From Anaerococcus sp. (lineage in GTDB: Bacteria > Bacillota > Clostridia > Tissierellales > Peptoniphilaceae): DNA of 64,000 nt. The position numbers and the translations under genes were made by a program. Positions 55,336-63,939 of the stretch are shown here, piece after piece. The DNA is taken from NCBI GenBank assembly GCA_030532385.1, contig JAUNLG010000004.1:1-64000 (forward strand), written 5' to 3'. The notes beneath the pieces were generated by a model. It saw only the letters and a program-made list of their open reading frames with translations. It did not search any database and was not told where the DNA came from. Position 1 is the stretch's first letter. The number at the start of each line of letters is the position of its first letter.

Positions 55336-56205
55336 ATGTATTTAGTATTTGACATAGGTGGCTCAGCTATCAAGTATGGGCTAATAGAAAATGATAGGCT
55401 TATAAAAAAATCATCCATAAAATCTCCTCCAACCATGGATGAATTTTTAAAAGCCCTAGAGAAGATTATAAGCTCAACTACCAAGGCCTATGAGATAAAA
55501 GGCCTAGGCTTCGCCTCACCAGGAAGTGTAAATAAGACCAGCATGGAGGTTACAGGCCAATCTGCCCTAGGCTACTTATCTTATGAAAACTTTGCCAAAA
55601 AGCTTTCTGATAAGTTTAACCTTCCTACGGCTATAGAAAATGATGCCAATTGTGCAGCCCTAGGTGAAGTATATTATAAGAATTTGGATAAGGGTCTACT
55701 TGCCTTTTTGATTATAGGATCAGGCATAGGGGGAGCTATCATAAAAAATGGCAAAATCCTAGAGGGGGCAAGTTTTGAATCAGGAGAATTTGGCTATATG
55801 CTAATTGATAATTCAGGCAAAAACCTCTCCCAGCTAGGAACTTTATCCAATGTAGCAAGAGATTTAAAGAAAGACTTAGGCATAGATAAGGACACCTACT
55901 ATATTTTTGCCAAGTACTTAGAAAAAGAAGAGCCTTATTATTCCAGGGTAGATAGGATGTTTACTAACCTTGCTGTAGGAATTTATAATATAGCCTATAT
56001 TATAAATCCAGATCTTATTTACCTTGGTGGAGCTATATCAGAAGATAAGGTATTTATAGAAAAATTAAAAGAAAAGTTAGAGGATGAAAGATTTGCTATG
56101 GCCCATATTAAGCTTAGACCTGTATCGTTTTTTAATGATAATAACCTTTATGGCGCTTATGTAAATTTATTAGAAAAAATAAAGCAAGGAGCTAAAGATG
56201 ATTAA
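55336..56205 (+). CDS. ROK-family sugar kinase
   Basis: 289 residues. ATP-binding FDIGGSAIKYGLI at the N-terminus, ENDANCAALGE with the catalytic Asp, GSGIGGAIIKNG. The zinc-binding motif of other ROK kinases is not evident. Divergent from the RpiR gene, so they share a promoter region of 40 bases. Likely phosphorylates mannose or GlcNAc liberated from glycans. Overlaps the GH1 gene by eight bases. Confidence 0.9.
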   Translation: MYLVFDIGGSAIKYGLIENDRLIKKSSIKSPPTMDEFLKALEKIISSTTKAYEIKGLGFASPGSVNKTSMEVTGQSALGYLSYENFAKKLSDKFNLPTAIENDANCAALGEVYYKNLDKGLLAFLIIGSGIGGAIIKNGKILEGASFESGEFGYMLIDNSGKNLSQLGTLSNVARDLKKDLGIDKDTYYIFAKYLEKEEPYYSRVDRMFTNLAVGIYNIAYIINPDLIYLGGAISEDKVFIEKLKEKLEDERFAMAHIKLRPVSFFNDNNLYGAYVNLLEKIKQGAKDD

Positions 56206-57580
56206 ATTTCCACAAGACTTTTTCTTTGGGTCAGCTACATCAGCTACTCAGTCAGAAGGAGCGGGGGATATTTTTGGAAAAAGTCCTAATATTTGGGATT
56301 ACTGGTATGAAATTGAGCCTTACAAATTTCATGAAAAGATAGGTCCAAGAGATACTAGCAATTTTTACTTTGACTATAAAGAAAATGCAGAATTTTTGGC
56401 TAAAACAGGCCATAATTCCTTTAGGACATCCATATCCTGGTCAAGACTTATACCAAGACTTGATGGCAAGGTTAACAAGGCAGCTGTCAAATTTTATAGA
56501 GATTATTTTAAAAGTATTAAGGATAAGGGAATAAAATTATTTATAAATTTCTTCCATTTTGACATGCCCCTTTACCTGCAAGAGATAGGTGGTTGGGCCA
56601 ATAGGGAAGTTGTAGCTAGGTATGTGGACTTTTGTGTAAAATCTTTTGAGCTTTTTGATGAGTATATAGACTATTATTTCACCTTCAATGAGCCTATAGT
56701 CCATGTGGAGTGTGGATATTTATCCCAATACCATTACCCAATGGAGGTAGACCCTAAGAAGGCTGTCCAAGTAGCCTTTAATACCCAACTTGCATCATCA
56801 TCAGCTATAAAGGCCCTAAAAGAGAAGGGTCTTAGCAAAAAAATAGGAATAATCCTAAACCTTACCCCGGCTTATCCAAGAAGTGATAATGAAAATGACC
56901 TTAGGGCTGGAAAAATTGCTGATCTTTTTTTCCAAAAATCCTTCCTAGACCCATCAGTTTTAGGAGCCTATCCTAAAGACTTGGTTAAGATAATCAAAAA
57001 AGAAGGTCTTATGCCAGATTTTTCCAAAGAAGATTTGGCTATAATAAGAGAAAATAGGGTTGATTTTCTAGGAGTAAACTACTACCAACCCCTAAGGGTT
57101 AAAGAAAATCCCTATGTCTATAAGGATGATGCCATATTTTCGCCAAATAAGTACTATCTAGACTACGATATGCCAGGCAAGAAGATAAACCCTTATAGGG
57201 GCTGGGAGATATATCCAAAGGCCCTTTATGACATAGCCATAAACTTAAGGGATAATTACAATAATATTCCTTGGCTAGTAAGTGAAAATGGTATGGGGGT
57301 AGAAGATGAGGATAGGTTTAGGAAAAATGGTAGAATAGAAGACGATTATAGGATAGACTTTATGAAAGACCACCTAAGGTATTTAAGCAAGGCCATGGAT
57401 GAGGGGGCTAATTGTAAGGGCTATCAGGTTTGGACCTTTATAGACAATTGGTCTTGGCTAAATGCCTATAAAAATAGGTATGGTCTTGTAGAATATGACC
57501 TTAAAAGTGGTCAAAGAAGAATAAAGAAGTCAGGTTACTTCTTTAAGGACCTGGCAGAGAATAAAGGATTTGATGATTAA
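56198..57580 (+). CDS. GH1 beta-glycosidase
   Basis: 460 residues. Acid/base Glu in TFNEPIVH, nucleophile Glu in VSENGMG and the signature start FPQDFFFGSATSATQSEG. At the place where 6-phospho-glycosidases keep a phosphate-binding Lys (YEKRYG), this protein has YKNRYG, so an unphosphorylated substrate seems more likely. The neighbours import by ABC rather than PTS, which agrees. A role in splitting the Man-beta1,4-GlcNAc core is possible. Confidence 0.91.
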   Translation: MIKFPQDFFFGSATSATQSEGAGDIFGKSPNIWDYWYEIEPYKFHEKIGPRDTSNFYFDYKENAEFLAKTGHNSFRTSISWSRLIPRLDGKVNKAAVKFYRDYFKSIKDKGIKLFINFFHFDMPLYLQEIGGWANREVVARYVDFCVKSFELFDEYIDYYFTFNEPIVHVECGYLSQYHYPMEVDPKKAVQVAFNTQLASSSAIKALKEKGLSKKIGIILNLTPAYPRSDNENDLRAGKIADLFFQKSFLDPSVLGAYPKDLVKIIKKEGLMPDFSKEDLAIIRENRVDFLGVNYYQPLRVKENPYVYKDDAIFSPNKYYLDYDMPGKKINPYRGWEIYPKALYDIAINLRDNYNNIPWLVSENGMGVEDEDRFRKNGRIEDDYRIDFMKDHLRYLSKAMDEGANCKGYQVWTFIDNWSWLNAYKNRYGLVEYDLKSGQRRIKKSGYFFKDLAENKGFDD

Positions 57581-57589
57581 GGAGAAGTT

Positions 57590-58459
57590 ATGTTTGGATC
57601 TATAGAATTAGGCGGAACAAAAATAAGGTGCGGGATTTTTGGTGACAATGGAAAAATGCTTGATGAAATTAGGATAAAGACAAGTGATCCTAAGGATGAT
57701 ATCAAAGAAGTGGTAGGATTTTTTAAGGATAAAGATATAAAATCCTTGGGAGTAGGTGCTTTTGGACCAATAGATGTGGATGAGGATTCTGCTACTTATG
57801 GAAGAATCCTTCAAACACCAAAAAAACTTTGGAGAAACTTTGACCTTTTGGAAAATATAAAAAAAGAACTCAACCTTCCTATAGGCCTTTCCACTGATGT
57901 TGGAGCAAGTGGGATAGGAGAATATGAGCTTGGAGCAGCAAGGGGCAAGGGATCTTCTCTTTACTTAACAATAGGGACAGGGATCGGGGGATCTTTTATA
58001 AATGATGGAAGAATCCTACAAACAAGTTTTCACCCTGAAATGGGCCATATAGAAATAGCTAGAGAAGAGGATGATAAGGTAAAATCTCTTTGTGACTTCC
58101 ATGACTCATGCTTTGAGGGTCTTTGTGCAGGACCATCCATATTAGAAAGGACTGGCATAAGCGGGGAAGACCTTGATAAGGATCATGAAGTTTTTGATCT
58201 TTTGGCTAGGTACATAGCCAAGGCTCTTATGACCTACAGTTTAATCCTAAGACCTGACATTATCATTATAGGTGGAGGAGTTGTAAACAAAGAGGGAATG
58301 ATCGAAAAGATTAGAGATAATTTTGATAAGATAAATACAGGCTATGTTTCCTTACCTAGGAGTAAAGATTATATAGTCTTTCCTAAGCTAGGCAATGAAG
58401 CAGGTCTTGTGGGAGGCTATATCTTGGCAAAAAGAGCCATAGATAAGACTTCTCTTTAA
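57590..58459 (+). CDS. scrK: ROK-family fructokinase-like kinase
   Basis: 289 residues. IELGGTKIRCGIFGDNG, TDVGASGIGEYELGA (catalytic Asp), GTGIGGSFINDG and the zinc motif CDFHDSCFEGLCAGPS typical of ScrK-like kinases. It starts 10 bases after GH1 with AAGGAG and ends the operon. It may phosphorylate mannose or fructose. Confidence 0.9.
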   Translation: MFGSIELGGTKIRCGIFGDNGKMLDEIRIKTSDPKDDIKEVVGFFKDKDIKSLGVGAFGPIDVDEDSATYGRILQTPKKLWRNFDLLENIKKELNLPIGLSTDVGASGIGEYELGAARGKGSSLYLTIGTGIGGSFINDGRILQTSFHPEMGHIEIAREEDDKVKSLCDFHDSCFEGLCAGPSILERTGISGEDLDKDHEVFDLLARYIAKALMTYSLILRPDIIIIGGGVVNKEGMIEKIRDNFDKINTGYVSLPRSKDYIVFPKLGNEAGLVGGYILAKRAIDKTSL

Positions 58460-58799
58460 ATTATAATTAAGGATTTTTAATCTACTTTTTTTATAATTCT
58501 AATAGAAAAAAAGAGTTTTGCCAGGGCCAAGCGAAACAATAAAGATGGTATTGATATCAGAACTGGTAGCTATATTGGTTTTGGTATTATATTATCCTAT
58601 TTAACTTCTAACTAGTATATTATTATTTTGCAATTAGTTTCCTATGGTCTGCTAAATATAAATATTCTAAATTTTGTCCATAGTGTAAAATATAAAATAA
58701 TGTTACTTATAAAAAATTAATAGTATTTATATTACTATGTGAAAAGTAGGAATTAAAAATCCTACCTATAGTGACTTGGTAATATTTTGTGTATAGAAA

Positions 58800-58840
58800 T
58801 CTCCTGATTAGGTTAAACTAAAACTAATCGGGAGAAATTT
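58800..58840 (+). terminator. Orphan hairpin with T run
   Basis: TCTCCTGATTAG and CTAATCGGGAGA (12 pairs, one G-T) with a 12-base loop, then AATTTTTAT. No gene ends nearby. Confidence 0.65.
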
Positions 58841-59282
58841 TTATCGAAAGAAAAAAATGAAATAATCAAAAAAGATAACTATTATCCTAGTTGAGTAATA
58901 TAATCCACGAAGTCAAAAGTCTACCTTAAGGTATTTCTAGATTATCATGTAAGATAGAATAATATAGTATTCAAAAAAGCAGCTTTTATTACTCTTGTAA
59001 ATAACCAAAAAGGCGTGAAGGGATACTTATCAGGTAGGTTGGAAAAATTAATAAGATAAGTATTAGATTTTAGTAGTAACTCAACTAGAAGAAAGATGGC
59101 TAGAAGGTATATTAATTCTTTCAACAGATAAGTTATAATATTTTAAGAAAGTAATAAAAGCAGAATACAAAATGTATAAATCAGTAAATAAGAAACTTGA
59201 CTATAAACACATCATGTAAGGACATAAAGAATAATTAGGGATGTAAAATCAGTATATAAAGTATTAACAAAAGACTTTCTGT

Positions 59283-59334
59283 ACTGCCCTCCTATGGGAC
59301 GGACTTAAAAACTAACTTAAGGAGGTCAGTTTTT
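59283..59334 (-). repeat. Hairpin related to 1774-1830, opposite orientation
   Basis: ACTGCCCTCC and GGAGGTCAGT form the stem. AACTTAAGGAGGTCAGTTTT (59314-59333) recurs in reverse complement at 1775-1794. Confidence 0.6.
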
Positions 59335-59374
59335 AATGGCAAAATAGAGTACAGAATGTAAAATGAGAGTCGTA

Positions 59375-59603
59375 AAAGAATATCTTTAAGGGAACATAGT
59401 ATTTAGTGAATTGGCAAAAGCCTTAGAAGAATATATAAAATATTACAAGGAAGAAAGAATAAAAGTAAAGTTAGGATATTTATCTTTAGTGGAATATAGA
59501 GAAAAATATTGATCATAAAAATTCCACCCCTAGGGGTAAAAGGCAATAAAAAATACCAGAACTAGTATGAGTACTAGTCCCGGTATTAGGTCCAACTTTA
59601 TGG
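59375..59603 (+). mobile_element. IS3-type transposase remnant, copy B
   Basis: Codes in pieces for GNIVFSELAKALEEYIKYY and EERIKVKLGYLSLVEYREKY, the end of an IS3-family OrfB. It includes the same stop before GNIVF as copy A, and ends with hairpin AATACCAG-AACTAGTA-TGAG-TACTAGT-CCCGGTATT. No complete transposase or terminal repeat is visible. Confidence 0.75.
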
Positions 59604-59649
59604 AGTAACATTACTTAGGTTGATACAACAAATTATTTACAGACCCTTC

Positions 59650-61092
59650 TTATCTTCTCTTAGCTTCTAGAATTAAATTTTGTTTTAGATTCCATAAGTC
59701 CTGGGATAAGTCTACGTAGTAGTTATGGGGTTGGTCGAATCTTTTGACCTCATCCCATTGGTCTTCTACTTCCTTTTTGGCATAAAGGTGGATTTGGTCA
59801 AGGCTTGGATTTTCATAGATTAGCTTACCTTTTTCGAAAATCTTAACTTGCATTTGTCTTGCTATAAAATTTTCTAGTCTTTTCATTTTCCAAGTATAAA
59901 GGGGGTCAAAGATTACTATTGGCTTACTATCATCCACGATTTCATTATTAAGGGCTATATAATCAGCCTCAGCCTTGCCAGTTTCCCTATCATAAAGCCT
60001 ATAGACTTTTTTATGGCCTGGGGTTGTAATTTTTTCTACATTTTCTGATACTTTGATTCTTGGTGTAAGCTTGCCATCTTCTTCTATACCAACTAGCTTA
60101 TAGACCCCTCCAAAAACAGGGTCAGACTTAGCTGTGATTAGCCTTTCTCCTATACCAAAAGAATCAATCCTTGCTCCTTGGGATAGGAGGGATTCTATCT
60201 TAAATTCATCTAGGGAGTTGCTTGCAACAATTTTTGTATCCTTATAGCCATTTTCATCAAGGACTTTTCTTACTTCCTTTGATAGGTAGGCTAAGTCGCC
60301 TGAATCTATCCTTACTCCTCCAACTAGGCCCTTTGGATCAAGTTCTTCTTTAAAGACTCTCATGGCATTAACAAGACCTGATTTAAGGGTATCATAGGTA
60401 TCTATCAAAAGGATACAATTATCAGGATAGGCCTTAGCATAGGCCTTAAAGGCCTCATATTCACTAGGGAAGGCTTGGACCCAAGAATGGGCCATGGTTC
60501 CGCTAGCCTTAAATCCATATTTTTTGGCTGAATAGGTATTGCTTGTTATAGGAGCTCCTCCTATGTAGGCAGCCCTTGCTCCTGTAATAGATGCATCAGC
60601 TCCTTGGGCGCGTCTTGCTCCAAATTCCATAACAAGTCTTTCTCCTGCTGCCCTTACTATCCTACTGGTTTTTGTTGCCACAAGAGAGTTAAAGTTCATA
60701 GATAAAAGTAGGTAGGTCTCTATAATCGAAGCTTCGATTATAGGAGCCCTTACTGTTATAATAGGTTCGTTTGGAAACATAACAGATCCTTCAGGAAAGG
60801 CCCACACATCACCGCTAAACTTAAAGTCCCTTAAGTAGTCTAGAAAACCCTCGCTAAAGTTTGTGTTTTCTCTAAAGTAGTCTATATCTTCATCTGAAAA
60901 TGATAAGTTTTTGATATAGTCGATGATATCATTAAGGCCTGCAAATATTGAAAAACCTCCTCCGTCAGGGTTTTTCCTGTAATAGGCGTCAAATACTGCA
61001 ATCTTTTCGCCCATCCCCATGTTAAAATAAGCATTTGCCATGGTAAACTCATAAAAGTCGCTTAGCATGGTCAAGTTTCTAAATTCTTTCAT
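59650..61092 (-). CDS. pncB: Nicotinate phosphoribosyltransferase
   Basis: 480 residues; NAD salvage from nicotinic acid. Signatures: MLSDFYEFTMANAYF at the start, FGARRAQGADASI and GGVRIDSGDLAYLS around the phosphoribosyl site, KIVASNSLDEFKI and FGIGERLITAKS. Length and motifs match the longer Firmicute form. Single gene; GGAGA precedes the ATG at 61092. Confidence 0.94.
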   Translation of the reverse strand: MKEFRNLTMLSDFYEFTMANAYFNMGMGEKIAVFDAYYRKNPDGGGFSIFAGLNDIIDYIKNLSFSDEDIDYFRENTNFSEGFLDYLRDFKFSGDVWAFPEGSVMFPNEPIITVRAPIIEASIIETYLLLSMNFNSLVATKTSRIVRAAGERLVMEFGARRAQGADASITGARAAYIGGAPITSNTYSAKKYGFKASGTMAHSWVQAFPSEYEAFKAYAKAYPDNCILLIDTYDTLKSGLVNAMRVFKEELDPKGLVGGVRIDSGDLAYLSKEVRKVLDENGYKDTKIVASNSLDEFKIESLLSQGARIDSFGIGERLITAKSDPVFGGVYKLVGIEEDGKLTPRIKVSENVEKITTPGHKKVYRLYDRETGKAEADYIALNNEIVDDSKPIVIFDPLYTWKMKRLENFIARQMQVKIFEKGKLIYENPSLDQIHLYAKKEVEDQWDEVKRFDQPHNYYVDLSQDLWNLKQNLILEAKRR

Positions 61093-61199
61093 AATCTCCT
61101 CTCATCTTCTAATATACTAAAAATTATACCCATTTTTTCTTCTTAAGCTTTGATTTTATTAGCTTTTAGGGTAATAGTAATAAAGATAAGGAGGGTTTT

Positions 61200-61850
61200 A
61201 TGTATATATTTGATATAGATGGTACCTTGTTATACACGATAGATGCAATTAGTTTTCATATAAATAAAACTTTAAAGGCCTATGGCCTAGGAGAAGTAGA
61301 AAAAGATAAGGTAAGGGACTTTGTAGGCAATGGACCTAGGGTTTTGATGAATAAAAGCTTGGATAGGGTAAGGGCAAGTAAGGATGATAACTTAAGAGAA
61401 GAGATCCTTAATGCCTACAATTTATCTTATGATAATAATCCTAGCTACCTTACTAGGCCTTATGAGGGAATAAGAGAAAGCCTAGATGAGCTTAAGTCTA
61501 GGGGAGAGAAGCTTGTTTGTTTTTCAAATAAGCCACATTCTACAGCAGTTAAGGTTATAGAAGATGTTTTTGGCAAGGGATATTTTGATTTTATCCTAGG
61601 CTATGATAAGTCCTATAAGAGAAAGCCATCTGCTGAAGGGATTTATATTATACAAGAAAAATTTGCTGAGGATTTTTCAAGGATCCTTTATTTTGGAGAT
61701 AGTGAGGTTGATATAAGGTGTGGGAAAAATGCTTCTGTTTTTACTATTGCCTGCTCTTGGGGATTTAGAGATAGGGATATTTTAGAAAAGGAGAAACCTG
61801 ATCTTATTATAGATAGGGTTGATCAGATTAATTCTATAAGGAGGATTTAA
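61200..61850 (+). CDS. HAD-superfamily phosphatase, phosphoglycolate-phosphatase-like
   Basis: 216 residues. Motif I FDIDGT (Asp4, Asp6), helical cap, motif II CFSNKPHS, Lys in YKRKPSAEG and motif IV FGDSEVDIRCGKNA. Substrate not decided by sequence. AAGGAGG precedes the start. One-base overlap with the next gene. Confidence 0.88.
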   Translation: MYIFDIDGTLLYTIDAISFHINKTLKAYGLGEVEKDKVRDFVGNGPRVLMNKSLDRVRASKDDNLREEILNAYNLSYDNNPSYLTRPYEGIRESLDELKSRGEKLVCFSNKPHSTAVKVIEDVFGKGYFDFILGYDKSYKRKPSAEGIYIIQEKFAEDFSRILYFGDSEVDIRCGKNASVFTIACSWGFRDRDILEKEKPDLIIDRVDQINSIRRI

Positions 61851-62320
61851 TGAGTGAAATTAAGCTTGCAAGGATAGATTCTAGACTTTCTCATGGGAAA
61901 ATGGTAGAAAGTTTTTCCAAGAAATTAGATATAGATACAGTTATAATTGCAAATGATGACCTTTACCAAGATGAATTTAGAAAGGACCTAATGGATCTTA
62001 CTATACCAGATGATATAAGGGCTTTTTACCTAAAGATAGATATGGTAAGGGACTTTCTAGCTAGTCACAAGGAAGATGTATTTTTGATAGTAGAAAATGC
62101 CAAGGACCTAGAGGACCTAAGAAACCAAGGCATAAGGATAAAAGAGATTAATATAGGGATAATCCATATGTCTATTGGCAAAAAGGCCCTTACAGAAGAG
62201 GTTGCGGTAGATTCTGATGACCTTAGGATTTTTAAGGAATTTATGGATGAGGGTTGTAACCTTTATGTAAGGCTTAGCCCATATTCTCAAAGAATGGAAT
62301 TACATTCACTTTTAAACTAA
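61850..62320 (+). CDS. PTS mannose-family EIIB protein, orphan
   Basis: 156 residues. RIDSRLSHGKMV with the phosphorylatable His15, then the fold of mannose-type EIIB (TVIIANDDLYQDEFRKDLM). The canonical loop Gln after Gly is Lys here. No EIIA, EIIC or EIID gene adjoins, only the HAD phosphatase upstream. It may serve a distant PTS or act as regulator. Confidence 0.86.
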   Translation: MSEIKLARIDSRLSHGKMVESFSKKLDIDTVIIANDDLYQDEFRKDLMDLTIPDDIRAFYLKIDMVRDFLASHKEDVFLIVENAKDLEDLRNQGIRIKEINIGIIHMSIGKKALTEEVAVDSDDLRIFKEFMDEGCNLYVRLSPYSQRMELHSLLN

Positions 62321-62321
62321 A

Positions 62322-62345
62322 AAAAGTGATGGAAACCATCACTTT
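62322..62345. terminator. Bidirectional terminator
   Basis: AAAGTGATGG-AAA-CCATCACTTT between the convergent EIIB and SdpI-like genes. Confidence 0.85.
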
Positions 62346-62683
62346 AGCTTAAATTTTTTTCTTATCCAAAGCTTAACTATTCCAAATAAAAGGATGATAA
62401 ATAATAAGACAAAGATGCTTATCATTATGGATAAGTAGTTCCTATTGTCAAAAAAATACAATAATATAGGATAGATTATTCCAAAAAGGATAAGACCTAG
62501 TATTATTGAAAGCCTTCCTGCTAATTTATTGCCATACTCCCAAGTTTCTTTTGAATAACAAACTTCCCAAACATGAAAGCCCACTTCCATTTCAGGGTAG
62601 GAAGAGTGGAAGTTTCTTAAAAATATGCCTATATAGATACAAAAGGCAAGTAGGGTAATATCGGCTACTATTAAAGGACCCAT
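62339..62683 (-). CDS. SdpI-family membrane protein
   Basis: 114 residues with three helices (about 5-22, 55-77, 82-105). The loop between first and second helix has CYSKETWEYGNKLAGRL, matching the conserved Ser-x-Trp-x-x-x-Asn segment of SdpI/YhfL proteins. SdpI protects against the SDP toxin in Bacillus; many relatives have no known partner. No toxin gene adjoins. Confidence 0.8.
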   Translation of the reverse strand: MGPLIVADITLLAFCIYIGIFLRNFHSSYPEMEVGFHVWEVCYSKETWEYGNKLAGRLSIILGLILFGIIYPILLYFFDNRNYLSIMISIFVLLFIILLFGIVKLWIRKKFKLK

Positions 62684-62733
62684 ATTTCACCTCGCTTAAG
62701 ATAACTATACCACAAATATTTTAAAAAAATTAA

Positions 62734-62767
62734 CTAAGCTTTTAACTTTTTTAAAAGCTTTTTTTGT
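62734..62767 (+). terminator. Hairpin with T run upstream of the glycosyltransferase pair
   Basis: AAGCTTTTAA and TTAAAAGCTT arms with T7. It lies only about 25 bases before the ATG at 62791, so it could attenuate that gene. Confidence 0.55.
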
Positions 62768-62790
62768 GTTATCCTATTAATGAGGTATTT

Positions 62791-63939
62791 ATGAAAATAT
62801 TAATAACAAGCGACTGGTACTATCCTGTAGTAAATGGGGTAGTAAGATCAGTATTAAACCTAAAAGAATATTTAGAAGAAAATGGCCATGACGTTAGGAT
62901 CTTAACCCTATCAAATACAGTAAAATCTTACAGGGAAAAAGAGGTCTACTATGTAGGGTCCTTATCTGCAAAAAGGATCTACCCTCAAGCAAGGATAACT
63001 AATATCCTATCAAAGACCTACCTAAAGGAGATAAAAAGGTGGAAGCCTGACCTTATCCATTCCCAATGTGAGTTTTCTACCTTTATTATGGCAAAAATCC
63101 TAGCCCATGACCTTAAAATCCCCCTAGTCCATACCTACCATACAGTCTATGAAGACTACACCCATTATTTTATCCCATCAAAGTCTACAGGTAAAAAGAT
63201 AGTGGCTATGGCCAGCAAGAGATTTGCCAACCTTTGTGATAAAATCGTAGCCCCATCACAAAAGACCAGGGACATATTAAAGGATTATGGAATAGATGAG
63301 AGAAAAATCAAGGTAGTTCCTACAGGCATCCATATGCCTCTTATATATAAGAAAAACCCAAGAGAAATCCTAGGTATAGACAAGGATGATAAGATAATAC
63401 TTTACCTAGGTAGGATTGGAACAGAGAAAAATATAGAAGAAGTCATAGAATTTTACCAAAAACTTAAAGATCCTAGGATAAAACTTTATATAGTAGGAGG
63501 AGGTCCCCACCTTCAAAGGCTCAAAGACTTTGCCCAAGGCTTTAGCAAGGATATAAATTTTCTGGGCATGGTAGATCCTTCTGATGTAAACAAGTACTAC
63601 CAAATGGCAGATGTCTTTGTATCAGCATCTACATCAGAGACCCAGGGACTTACCTACTTTGAAGCCCTAGCCAATGGGCTTCCTGCCCTTTGTAGGAAGG
63701 ATAAGGCCTTGGAGGGGGTAATATTTGATGGTTTTAATGGCTTTATGTATGAAAACTATGAGGATTTTGAGAAAAGTCTAGGAAAAGTTATGGATAATGA
63801 CTCCCTAAAGCAATTTTTAGGGAAAAATGCAAGGGATTATGCTTTGGGAAATTTCTCAGTCAAATCCTTCGGCAAGAAATGTGAAGACCTATATGAAGAA
63901 ACTATAAGAGAGTATAAGTATGAAAATTTTGATCTATAG
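62791..63939 (+). CDS. GT4 glycosyltransferase, diacylglycerol glucosyltransferase-like
   Basis: 382 residues from the ATG at 62791 after GAGG. N-terminal acceptor lobe with YYPVVNGVVRSV and HTYHTVYEDYTHY, C-terminal GT-B lobe with YLGRIGTEKNIEEVI and the nucleotide-sugar site SASTSETQGLTYFEALANGLP. Such proteins make glucosyl-diacylglycerol, the lipoteichoic acid anchor. Overlaps the next gene by 20 bases. Confidence 0.87.
   Translation: MKILITSDWYYPVVNGVVRSVLNLKEYLEENGHDVRILTLSNTVKSYREKEVYYVGSLSAKRIYPQARITNILSKTYLKEIKRWKPDLIHSQCEFSTFIMAKILAHDLKIPLVHTYHTVYEDYTHYFIPSKSTGKKIVAMASKRFANLCDKIVAPSQKTRDILKDYGIDERKIKVVPTGIHMPLIYKKNPREILGIDKDDKIILYLGRIGTEKNIEEVIEFYQKLKDPRIKLYIVGGGPHLQRLKDFAQGFSKDINFLGMVDPSDVNKYYQMADVFVSASTSETQGLTYFEALANGLPALCRKDKALEGVIFDGFNGFMYENYEDFEKSLGKVMDNDSLKQFLGKNARDYALGNFSVKSFGKKCEDLYEETIREYKYENFDL

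Larger units (their letters stand above)
58460..59649. other. Gene-free region with orphan hairpins and repeat remnants
   Basis: No reading frame with a recognisable product on either strand. It contains a hairpin GTAGGA/TCCTAC (58746-58765), an orphan terminator-like hairpin (58800-58840), a recombinase-type hairpin (59283-59334) and the transposase remnant copy B (59375-59603). The stretch 58850-59270 has many stops in all frames and looks like worn-down mobile DNA. Confidence 0.6.

Noticed and set aside
58850-59270. A decayed transposase of a second IS family
   Set aside because: Short open pieces on the plus strand (for example around RKMARRYINSF) are suggestive, but no motif could be tied to a family.
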